From Candidatus Coliplasma caballi (lineage in GTDB: Bacteria; Bacillota; Clostridia; Oscillospirales; CAG-382): a stretch of DNA of 5,899 bases. Under the pieces are notes generated by a model. It had not been told where the DNA came from, did no database searches, and saw only the letters and a list, made by a program, of their open reading frames with translations. The stretch lies in NCBI GenBank assembly GCA_018065365.1, contig JAGHTH010000133.1, forward strand, positions 1 to 5,899, given 5' to 3'. The position numbers and the translations under genes are program-made. Positions 1-5,876 of the stretch are shown one piece after another. How positions within the stretch are numbered: the stretch's first letter is position 1; the number at the start of each line of letters is the position of its first letter.

Positions 1-326
1 AATTCCCCGGGACCTGCCGGATACGCGCCCGCCTCATAGACCGTCGCCAACAGCTTTTGCGTAACGAACAGCCCGCCGTGGCAGCAAAGCTCCACCGTGT
101 CCTCGCCCGTAAAGGAGCGTGGGCCGAAAAACACGGTCGCCATCCCGTCGTCGAACGGCTTCCCGTCCCGGACGAACAGCGTATGCACCGTTTTGTTCGG
201 GGAAACGTCGGCAAGTGTGCGGGACGTTACTTTTTCCGCGATGCGAATCGCCTCGTCGCCGGAGATCCGGATCAGCGAAACGCCGCCTTTTCCTCTCGGC
301 GTGGATATTGCCGCGATCGTTCTCAT
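1..326 (-). CDS. mnmE: tRNA uridine-5-carboxymethylaminomethyl modification GTPase MnmE (partial, N-terminus only)
   Basis: This is the first 108 codons of MnmE (TrmE); the rest lies beyond the left window edge. MnmE is a cytoplasmic GTPase that works with MnmG to put a carboxymethylaminomethyl (or aminomethyl) group on C5 of wobble U34 in tRNAs reading split codon boxes. The visible part is the N-terminal tetrahydrofolate-binding TrmE domain. It opens with the family signature IAAISTPRGKGGVSLIRISG (residues 4-23), has the conserved SFTGEDTVEL followed by CHGG (71-85), and ends in PGE (106-108), which in the family leads into the TKRAFLNG region. The central helical domain, the G domain and the C-terminal catalytic cysteine cannot be assessed. 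The ATG (326-324) has AAGGAG (335-340) 8 nt upstream, inside trmL. The gene starts 2 nt after the trmL stop, so co-transcription is very likely. Identity is near certain; whether the gene is intact is unknown. Confidence 0.96.
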   Translation of the reverse strand, partial: MRTIAAISTPRGKGGVSLIRISGDEAIRIAEKVTSRTLADVSPNKTVHTLFVRDGKPFDDGMATVFFGPRSFTGEDTVELCCHGGLFVTQKLLATVYEAGAYPAGPGE

Positions 327-328
327 GG

Positions 329-832
329 TCAGATCTCCTTTTCGTGCAGATGTCCGATTTCGTTGAGCCCGGCGAAATCGCGCTGACGGAGCGCCTCATA
401 GACGCCGATCGCGACGGAATTCGACAGGTTGAGCGAGCGCAGGTCTTCCCACATCGGAATGCGTACCGTGTGATCGTAATGCGCGCGTAACAGATCTTCG
501 GGAAGCCCTTTCGTTTCTTTTCCGAACATCAGAAATACCTTTTTCGGATAGACGACCTCGGAATAGTTCTGCGCCGCCTTGGTGCTGTAATAGTAACAGC
601 AATCGAGCGCGTCGGGGTTTTGGGCAAAGAAGTCGTCGAGGTTATCGTAATAATGGATGTCGAGGTACTGCCAGTAATCCAGACCGGCGCGTTTGAGATA
701 TTTGTCGTCGAGGGAAAACCCGAGGGGACGGATGAGGTGCAGCGAACTGTGCGTCGCGGCGCAGGTGCGCGAAATGTTCCCCGTGTTCTGCGGGATCTCC
801 GGCTCGTGAAGGACGATGTTGATGTCGTACAT
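329..832 (-). CDS. trmL: tRNA (cytidine(34)/uridine(34)-2'-O)-methyltransferase TrmL (YibK-type SPOUT methylase)
   Basis: The 167-aa product matches the small single-domain SPOUT methyltransferase TrmL/YibK (about 155-170 aa). In E. coli this homodimer uses SAM to methylate the 2'-OH of nucleotide 34 in the tRNA-Leu isoacceptors CAA and cmnm5UAA. The sequence shows INIVLHEPEIPQNTGNISR (4-22) with the motif 1 NTGN, then RPLGF and the LDDKYLKRAGLDYW block (35-54). The knot motifs are LMFGKETKGLP (101-111) and IPMWEDLRSLNLSNSV (125-140), followed by the helix AIGVYEALRQ. No motif is missing. The frame stays open 22 codons upstream, to 898, but the ATG at 832-830 is chosen. It aligns with the family start, has GGGAGG 8 nt upstream (841-846), and the upstream extension would run across the promoter. 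It is the first gene of an operon with mnmE, divergent from secA. The exact tRNA targets are inferred from the E. coli enzyme. Confidence 0.96.
   Translation of the reverse strand: MYDINIVLHEPEIPQNTGNISRTCAATHSSLHLIRPLGFSLDDKYLKRAGLDYWQYLDIHYYDNLDDFFAQNPDALDCCYYYSTKAAQNYSEVVYPKKVFLMFGKETKGLPEDLLRAHYDHTVRIPMWEDLRSLNLSNSVAIGVYEALRQRDFAGLNEIGHLHEKEI
335..340 (-). promoter_or_regulatory. mnmE ribosome binding site inside the trmL 3' end
   Basis: On the minus strand AAGGAG ends 8 nt before the mnmE ATG and lies entirely within the last codons of trmL. With only CC between the trmL TGA and the mnmE ATG, ribosomes finishing trmL would pass over this site. This suggests translational coupling, and it supports this ATG as the real start. 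Confidence 0.8.
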
Positions 833-840
833 GGGGGAAT

Positions 841-846
841 CCTCCC
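841..846 (-). promoter_or_regulatory. trmL ribosome binding site (decides the start)
   Basis: GGGAGG on the minus strand lies 8 nt upstream of the ATG at 832. No comparable site precedes the in-frame upstream ATG at 898, which is also upstream of the predicted promoter -10. The site therefore fixes the shorter 167-aa product. Confidence 0.85.
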
Positions 847-869
847 GAAAAAACCGTTTATTTCTCTCT

Positions 870-898
870 ATTATAGTACGTTTTTTTGAAAAATGCAA
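870..898 (-). promoter_or_regulatory. sigma-A-type promoter for trmL-mnmE
   Basis: On the minus strand there is a perfect -10 hexamer TATAAT (875-870), with a weak -35 candidate TTGCAT (898-893) separated by exactly 17 nt. Transcription would start around 863, giving a leader of roughly 30 nt that contains the GGGAGG site. The spacer and -35 overlap one copy of the direct repeat at 881-895. The -10 is clear; the -35 matches only the TTG of the consensus. Confidence 0.75.
881..895. repeat. Direct repeat copy 1 (T7-G-A5-TG)
   Basis: Seven T, then G, five A and TG, followed immediately by CAATT (896-900). It matches the copy at 923-937 at 14 of 15 positions, the middle base being G here and C there. 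It occupies the spacer and part of the -35 of the trmL promoter. It may be a protein-binding element or simply AT-rich promoter sequence. Confidence 0.6.
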
Positions 899-922
899 TT
901 ATTTTTACAAAAAGCTCTATAC

Positions 923-937
923 TTTTTTTCAAAAATG
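923..937. repeat. Direct repeat copy 2 (T7-C-A5-TG)
   Basis: Near-identical to 881-895, offset by 42 bp, about four helical turns, so both copies would face the same side of the DNA. After AAAAATG this copy has ten extra bases (938-947, holding the secA extended -10) before the CAATT (948-952) that directly follows copy 1. It lies in the -35/-10 spacer of the secA promoter. Confidence 0.6.
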
Positions 938-946
938 TGTTATGAT
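938..946 (+). promoter_or_regulatory. Extended -10 promoter for secA
   Basis: TG-T-TATGAT forms an extended -10 (TGn plus a hexamer with five of six matches to TATAAT). It is preceded by another TG, giving the TRTGn form common in Gram-positive bacteria. There is no good -35 at 16-18 nt upstream (TATACT at 918-923 is the best placed), as is usual where an extended -10 compensates. Transcription would start near 953, about 60 nt before the secA ATG. The leader contains a small CCGA/TCGG hairpin at 971-983. Confidence 0.65.
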
Positions 947-1015
947 GCAATTTGAGAAAGACTGTTTGCACCGATTTTTTCGGAACTCATTTGAAGAAAC
1001 AGCAGGAGAAACGCT

Positions 1016-3760
1016 ATGTCAATGATTACAAAACTGTTCGGCACGTACAGCGAGAAGCAGATCAAAAAGATCGAGCCGATCGCCGCGCGCGTCGAGGAAC
1101 TCGCGCAGACCTACGCCGCAAAGAGCGACGACGAACTCCGTGCGATGACCGGAACTTTCCGCGAGCAGCTTGCGGCGGGCAAAACGCTCGACGATCTGCT
1201 TCCCGACGCGTTCGCGGTCGTCCGTGAAGCCGCGTGGCGCGTGTTGGGCAAGCGCCCGTATCACGTGCAGGTGCTTGGAGGCATTCTGCTTCATCAGGGA
1301 CGGATCGCCGAAATGAAGACGGGCGAAGGAAAGACGCTGACCGAAACGATGCCGGCGTATCTGAACGCGCTCGAAGGGAAAGGCGTTCACATCGTTACCG
1401 TCAACGGATACCTTGCCAAGCGCGACAGCGAGTGGATGGGCAATATCTTCCGCTTTTTAGGCATGAAGGTCGGTCTGATCATTCAGGGCATCCCGCAGGA
1501 AGAAAAGCAGGAAGCGTACCGCGCCGACATCACTTACGGCACGAACAGCGAGTTCGGATTCGACTATCTGCGCGACAATATGGCGAAATATAAGGAGCAG
1601 CTTCTGCAGAGAGGACACCGGTTCGCGATCGTGGACGAGGTGGACTCCATTCTGATCGACGAAGCGCGCACCCCGCTTATCATTTCCGGTATGGGCGAAG
1701 ATTCCAGCGAGATGTATCACAAAGCGGACGAGTTCGTCAAACGGCTGAAATGCCTGCGCATCAAGGAATTCGACAACAAGCAGAGCGACGAGAACATCGA
1801 GGAAGACTATATCGTTGACGAAAAGGCGAAAACCTCCGTTCTGACCGCAAACGGCGTCCGCAAAGCCGAATCGCATTTCGGGGTGGAAAACCTCGGCGAT
1901 GCCGAAAACAACGAACTGATGCATTACATCAACAACGCGTTGAAAGCGCGTGGCGTGATGCAGCTCGACACCGATTACGTCATCAAGGACGGAAAAGTGC
2001 TGATCGTGGATCTGTTCACGGGACGCATTATGCCGGGCAAGCGGTTCAGCAATGGTCTGCACCAGGCGATCGAAGCGAAAGAGGGCGTAGAGGTCGGAAA
2101 AGAGAGCATGACGCTCGCGACGATCACGTACCAGAACTTCTTCCGTATGTACGACAAACTTTCCGGCATGACGGGTACCGCCATGACAGAGGACGACGAA
2201 TTCCGCGAGATCTATTTCTTAGACGTTGTGGAAGTTCCGACCAACAAACCGATGATCCGCGTGGATCACAACGATATGGTGTATAAGACGATCGGCGCGA
2301 AATACCGCGCGATCGTGGAGCAGATCCGCGCCTGCCACGAGAAAGGGCAGCCCGTTCTGGTCGGTACCGTTTCGGTCGAAAAGAGTGAGATCCTTTCCGG
2401 CATTCTCAAACGTGAGGGCATTGCGCACAACGTTCTGAATGCCAAATATCACGAAAAAGAAGCCGAGATCATCGCGCAGGCGGGCAAACCCGGCGCCGTA
2501 ACCATCGCCACGAACATGGCGGGCCGAGGCACCGACATCATGCTCGGCGGCAACGCGGAATTTCTCGCAAAACAGCAAATGCGCAAGGAAGATTTCTCCG
2601 AGGAACTGATCGCCGAGGCGGACAGCTACGGGCATACCGACGACGAGGAGATCCTGAACGCGAGAAAGCGCTTTACCGAACTGCTTGCCGAACTGAAACC
2701 CGAAATCGAAAAAGAAGCGGAAAAGGTGCGTGCCGCGGGAGGTCTGTTTATCCTCGGCACCGAGCGCCACGAATCCCGCCGTATCGACAACCAGCTGCGC
2801 GGACGTTCCGGCAGACAGGGCGATCCCGGCGAGAGCTGCTTCTATATTTCCATCGAAGACGATCTGATGCGCCTGTTCGGCGTTGATCGTGTCATGGGAA
2901 TGCTGAATACCCTCAAAATGCCGGAAGATCAGCCGATCGACGCGAAACTGCTTTCCAACTCGATCGAGAGCGCCCAGCGCCGTGTCGAAGGCACCAACTT
3001 CGAGCGCCGCAAGAACGTCATTGCGTTCGACGACGTTATGAATCAGCAGCGCGAACTGATCTACCGCCAGAGAAAAGAAGTGCTGGAGGGCAGCGACGTC
3101 AGCGAGACGGTCAAAGGGATGCTGCACCGTTATATCGAAGACCGCGTTACGACTGCGACGCAGGCGGAGGAAGCGGAAGAATGGGATCTTGCCGGACTCG
3201 GCAGGGAACTCGGAATGCTGTTCCCGGTCGGAGACGCGCTGGAATTCGATCAGAATACGCTTTCCGAAGCGGATCCCGAACAGCTGACCGAAACGCTGTA
3301 CGAACTTGCTCTGGAAAAATACGACGCGCAGCAGGAGATGTTCGGCGCGGAACTGTTCGGAGAGATCCAGCGCACGCTGCTGCTCAACAACGTGGACCGC
3401 AACTGGACGGAATACATCGACGAAGCGGACGACCTCAAGGGAAGCGTCGGACTCAACGCGTACGCGCAGAGAGATCCCGTCGTTACCTTCAAGATCGAAA
3501 GCAGCGAGATGTTTGAGGATATGGTTTCCTCGATCCGCGAAGGCACCGTCCGCATGGTCATGACCGTGATGAAAAAGGAACAGGCGCAGCGCAAACAGAT
3601 GAACGTTACGTCCGTTTCGGGCGGCGGAACGCCCGCGCCCGCGGAAAAACCGATCACGGTGCGCAAAGATAAAAAAGTAGGGCCGAACGACCCCTGCCCC
3701 TGCGGCTCCGGCAAAAAATACAACAAATGCTGCGGATCGGTCGGCGGTGTGGAAAAATAA
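1016..3760 (+). CDS. secA: Preprotein translocase ATPase subunit SecA
   Basis: SecA is the cytoplasmic motor that pushes unfolded preproteins through the SecYEG channel using ATP. The 914-aa product is full length for the family (about 840-930). In order: the N-terminal helix and Q-motif region to about 90; NBD1 with Walker A MKTGEGKT (100-107), TVNGYLAKRD (128-137), YGTNSEFGFDYLRDN (174-188) and the DEVD box (207-210); the preprotein cross-linking domain from about 225; the SGMTGTA motif (383-389); NBD2 with ATNMAGRGTDI (498-508) and RGRSGRQGDPG (595-605); then the helical scaffold, wing and two-helix finger, with its tip around AYAQRDP (815-821). The tail ends in a zinc motif with C894, C896, C905 and C906, used in the family for SecB or ribosome contact. 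NBD2 carries a charged insert at about 515-575, as in clostridial SecAs. The start has AGGAG (1004-1008) 7 nt upstream. It is divergent from trmL and is followed by two membrane-protein genes. Confidence 0.98.
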   Translation: MSMITKLFGTYSEKQIKKIEPIAARVEELAQTYAAKSDDELRAMTGTFREQLAAGKTLDDLLPDAFAVVREAAWRVLGKRPYHVQVLGGILLHQGRIAEMKTGEGKTLTETMPAYLNALEGKGVHIVTVNGYLAKRDSEWMGNIFRFLGMKVGLIIQGIPQEEKQEAYRADITYGTNSEFGFDYLRDNMAKYKEQLLQRGHRFAIVDEVDSILIDEARTPLIISGMGEDSSEMYHKADEFVKRLKCLRIKEFDNKQSDENIEEDYIVDEKAKTSVLTANGVRKAESHFGVENLGDAENNELMHYINNALKARGVMQLDTDYVIKDGKVLIVDLFTGRIMPGKRFSNGLHQAIEAKEGVEVGKESMTLATITYQNFFRMYDKLSGMTGTAMTEDDEFREIYFLDVVEVPTNKPMIRVDHNDMVYKTIGAKYRAIVEQIRACHEKGQPVLVGTVSVEKSEILSGILKREGIAHNVLNAKYHEKEAEIIAQAGKPGAVTIATNMAGRGTDIMLGGNAEFLAKQQMRKEDFSEELIAEADSYGHTDDEEILNARKRFTELLAELKPEIEKEAEKVRAAGGLFILGTERHESRRIDNQLRGRSGRQGDPGESCFYISIEDDLMRLFGVDRVMGMLNTLKMPEDQPIDAKLLSNSIESAQRRVEGTNFERRKNVIAFDDVMNQQRELIYRQRKEVLEGSDVSETVKGMLHRYIEDRVTTATQAEEAEEWDLAGLGRELGMLFPVGDALEFDQNTLSEADPEQLTETLYELALEKYDAQQEMFGAELFGEIQRTLLLNNVDRNWTEYIDEADDLKGSVGLNAYAQRDPVVTFKIESSEMFEDMVSSIREGTVRMVMTVMKKEQAQRKQMNVTSVSGGGTPAPAEKPITVRKDKKVGPNDPCPCGSGKKYNKCCGSVGGVEK

Positions 3761-3821
3761 AACGCGCCCCGGCGTCAGAAAAAGAAATTTTTTTCGTATA
3801 AAACGGTAAAGGGAGAAAAAC

Positions 3822-4436
3822 ATGGGCTTCGGAATCGCGTTTCTGGGATATTGTTTCCTGCTCTTTCATTTCGCGGGGTTCGGCGTGATCGCCGCGCCGA
3901 TGCTTGCATACGGCTTTTTCCTCGCGTCAAAACTCCATAAAAAGTTTTTGAACGCTTCGATTTCGGCGCTGTTCATGCTGCCGCGCGCCGTCTTTCTGCT
4001 GCTGGACGCGTTTTTGCCCATTCTCGGGGCGGAACAGTCGCTTGCGGAACGGTTTCCCGTTTTGGACACGGCAACCTACCTGCTGTTCTTCTTGGCGTGG
4101 CTTTGCATGATCTTCTTTCAGTGCATCGCCGTGCGGGACATCGCAAGAGAGAACGCGCACGCCAAACTTGAAAAAATGGCGATGAACCGTCTGTATTTTT
4201 CGGCGCTGTTCATCGTGGCGGCGTGTGCGATGCTGTTTTTGCAGCCCGTGCTCAACGATTCACGGATGGCGGCGCTCATGGCGGTGCTGTTCTACGTCGT
4301 CCTCGTGATCAATCTGATCTGGACGCACACCTGCTTCGTTCTGATCACGTCCGAAAAGCAGTACGAAGAAGACAAGAAGTTCGTCATCGAAGAAAACCGG
4401 AAAGCCGCGGAGCGCAAGGCAAAACGTAAGAAATAA
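3822..4436 (+). CDS. Hypothetical polytopic membrane protein (204 aa)
   Basis: I do not recognise a named family. The protein is very hydrophobic, with about five or six membrane segments: a long stretch at 3-36 (probably two passes), then about 47-69, 83-104, 124-142 and 149-176. It ends in a strongly charged cytoplasmic-type tail rich in E and K (178-204, finishing KAKRKK). There are no catalytic motifs and no cleavable signal peptide. The first part (FLGYCFLLF, then PMLAYGFFLASKL) loosely resembles the opening of the next gene's product, so the two may be distantly related; this is inference from eye alignment. The ATG has AAAGGGAG (3808-3815) 6 nt upstream. It lies 61 nt after secA with no convincing terminator or promoter between, so read-through from secA is plausible. 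Coding style matches its neighbours. It is a real gene; its function is unknown. Confidence 0.88.
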   Translation: MGFGIAFLGYCFLLFHFAGFGVIAAPMLAYGFFLASKLHKKFLNASISALFMLPRAVFLLLDAFLPILGAEQSLAERFPVLDTATYLLFFLAWLCMIFFQCIAVRDIARENAHAKLEKMAMNRLYFSALFIVAACAMLFLQPVLNDSRMAALMAVLFYVVLVINLIWTHTCFVLITSEKQYEEDKKFVIEENRKAAERKAKRKK

Positions 4437-4450
4437 TGATCTTCCGATCA
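4437..4450 (+). repeat. Perfect 14-nt inverted repeat before the last gene's ribosome binding site
   Basis: TGATC-TTCC-GATCA forms a 5-bp stem with a 4-nt loop. It begins directly after the TAA of the 204-aa gene and ends 3 nt before the AAAAGGAG site of the next gene. It has no following T-run, so it is not an intrinsic terminator. It could modulate translation or RNA stability, or it could be chance. Confidence 0.45.
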
Positions 4451-4452
4451 CG

Positions 4453-4460
4453 AAAAGGAG
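4453..4460 (+). promoter_or_regulatory. Ribosome binding site with long spacing (444-aa gene)
   Basis: AAAAGGAG is a strong site but its GGAG ends 12 nt before the ATG at 4473, longer than the 6-8 nt seen for the other genes here. No ATG, GTG or TTG lies in frame in between, so the ATG at 4473 remains the best start. The spacing may lower translation. Confidence 0.65.
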
Positions 4461-4472
4461 TGGCTCGTACCA

Positions 4473-5807
4473 ATGAAACGAATTCAGGGCAAGTGCTTAA
4501 AAAAATCCGTCCTGTTTCTGACGGTCGGAATGATTTTTCTCGCCAACCCGGTCTGGACGCTGACGGATCTTCTGCCTGACCTGATCGGTTGGCTGCTGAT
4601 CTGGGCGGGACTCCGCGAACTTGCTTCGGTAAACGATTCCGCAACGGTTGCCCGCAGGTACGCGCTCTATCTCGCCGCGATCGGCGGGCTGAAACTATTC
4701 GGGCAATACCTGCTTTCCGGATCGCGCTATTCCTCGGATTCCATGCTGGCGGCGCTGCTGTTCTGCGGCGGAGAAATCGCCTGTATGCTGCTGTTTTTCG
4801 GTGCGTTTCTGCGCGGCGCGGAGGAACTTTCCCGTGCCGGCGGGTGCGACGAAATGTATCTCGGAAGCGGCGACGCGCGGTTTTTCTGCGGATTGTTCGT
4901 GTGGACGCGCGGACTTTGCACCTTCCTGCCCGAATTGGTGGCGATCCCCGATTGGTTGGTAAAATACGGCGACCGCGCGGACGGCGGAAGCTCTACCGCC
5001 TCGCTGTCGGAGAACGGGTACCGATTGCTGAAAGAAATCGCGGGCTCCAAAGAACTGTTCCTTGTCATATTTTCGACGATCGAACTGATCGTCGCGGTCG
5101 TGTGGCTGATCAAATTCCTGCCGTATCTGCGCCTGTTCCGCACCGACGAAACGCTGAACGGTTTCTTGGCGGAACGGCTTCATTATGAGAGCGGCGCCCG
5201 GGATCGTTCCGCGCGGATCGGCTCTTTGCGGATGGCAAAGCGCTTCGTCTGGATCGCGATCGCGTTTCTCGCGGACGTGCAGATCGACGGCGTGCGTGTG
5301 CTTCCCGTCGGGATGTTCCCGCTCGTGCTTGCCGCTGCCTGCCTTGCGCTCGATTCGTTCGAGGGTGCGCGTAAACGTCGCGGGACGGCAGGGCTGCTCG
5401 CACTTTCGGGACTTGTGCTGTTTGCCGCCGAATTGTACCGCCGCTTCGGCACCGTTTGGGATATGCGCGCTTACGAGGAACAGACGTTCCCGACGGAAGT
5501 GATCTCCGCGTTTGCGGCGATCTGCGCGTGGACGTTTCTGCTTTGGGCGTGGTTGGATTTCTCCCGCACGAGCGAGGAATTTGCCGCTTCGAACGTCGGC
5601 AGAACGGTCGATCTGGACGGTCTGCCGTATTTCCTGCTCGTCCTGTACGGCGCGGTGTTCACGCTTTCTTTTGCACTGCCGATCTGGAATCGTTTCCTGA
5701 CAGTGCCGAAACTTGCGCTGATGGCAGGGCTTTGGCTGACCGCGGCGCGTCGGTATTCCATGCTGAACGAGGAAACGGAAACCCGACTTTCGCTCTATAA
5801 GGAGTAG
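4473..5807 (+). CDS. Hypothetical multipass membrane protein with two LLPD-like repeats (444 aa)
   Basis: I know of no named gene or function for this protein, but its style matches an uncharacterised membrane family I have seen in Clostridia. About ten to twelve membrane segments are visible, near 13-28, 33-49, 63-82, 90-115, 136-160, 195-219, 257-294 (two), 306-321, 340-362, 383-405 and 411-424. The hallmark is FLANPVWTLTDLLPDLIGW (22-40) followed by LLIWAGLREL. A weaker counterpart appears in the second half, DVQIDGVRVLPVGMFPLVLA (268-287), suggesting an internal duplication. The loop at 164-192 is polar, and the C-terminus is short and charged. No enzyme motif, ATP site or signal peptidase site is seen. 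It lies 36 nt after the 204-aa gene, in the same direction, and is probably in the same operon. It ends TAG, followed at once by TGA. It is a real gene of unknown function. Confidence 0.88.
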   Translation: MKRIQGKCLKKSVLFLTVGMIFLANPVWTLTDLLPDLIGWLLIWAGLRELASVNDSATVARRYALYLAAIGGLKLFGQYLLSGSRYSSDSMLAALLFCGGEIACMLLFFGAFLRGAEELSRAGGCDEMYLGSGDARFFCGLFVWTRGLCTFLPELVAIPDWLVKYGDRADGGSSTASLSENGYRLLKEIAGSKELFLVIFSTIELIVAVVWLIKFLPYLRLFRTDETLNGFLAERLHYESGARDRSARIGSLRMAKRFVWIAIAFLADVQIDGVRVLPVGMFPLVLAAACLALDSFEGARKRRGTAGLLALSGLVLFAAELYRRFGTVWDMRAYEEQTFPTEVISAFAAICAWTFLLWAWLDFSRTSEEFAASNVGRTVDLDGLPYFLLVLYGAVFTLSFALPIWNRFLTVPKLALMAGLWLTAARRYSMLNEETETRLSLYKE

Positions 5808-5847
5808 TGAAACCACGTTTTTTCCACAAAAAAAGGTATTTTTGATA

Positions 5848-5876
5848 TTGACTTTTTGATGAACGGATGATATAAT
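5848..5876 (+). promoter_or_regulatory. Strong sigma-A-type promoter for a gene beyond the right edge
   Basis: TTGACT (5848-5853) and TATAAT (5871-5876) are separated by exactly 17 nt, with one mismatch to the full consensus. This is the best promoter in the window. The predicted start is near 5883. The last bases include AAGGA (5887-5891), too close to the start site to judge as a ribosome binding site, and no coding start can be assigned before the window ends. It marks a new transcription unit after the 444-aa gene. Confidence 0.8.

Noticed and set aside
833..898. Extended trmL start at 898 (22 more codons)
   Set aside because: The extension crosses the TATAAT promoter element, lacks a ribosome binding site and is not part of the family; the ATG at 832 fits in all respects.
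942..1024. Possible SecM-like leader peptide overlapping the secA start (ATG ATG CAA TTT ... TGA)
   Set aside because: Its ATG codons lie within the predicted secA -10 hexamer, so they would not be transcribed. There is no ribosome binding site or arrest-like motif, and SecM is a proteobacterial feature.
1457..2062. 201-codon open frame antisense to secA
   Set aside because: It is a shadow of secA codon usage with no recognisable domain.
3761..3800. Possible terminator after secA (ACGC/GCGT stem, then an A-rich and T-rich stretch)
   Set aside because: The GC stem is only 4 bp and is not followed directly by a T-run. The later GAAAAA/TTTTTTC pairing is A-T only, so it is too weak to call.
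3797..3802. TATAAA as a -10 for the 204-aa gene
   Set aside because: There is no -35 at the right distance, and the start site would fall on the ribosome binding site itself.
2219..3823. 534-codon open frame on the minus strand opposite secA
   Set aside because: It lies fully antisense to a certain gene. Its protein is rich in F, R, H and V in the pattern produced by reversed GC-rich codons, with no domain and no ribosome binding site of note.
4695..5816. 373-codon open frame on the minus strand opposite the 444-aa membrane gene
   Set aside because: The product is a low-quality R/Q/E-rich sequence without motifs, while the plus strand encodes a coherent multipass membrane protein with a ribosome binding site.
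5811..5843. Possible terminator after the 444-aa gene (ACC...TTTTTT-ccac-AAAAAA...GGT, then ATTTTT)
   Set aside because: The stem is almost all A-T with an internal mismatch. It may reduce read-through, but it does not meet the standard of a GC-rich stem plus T-run.
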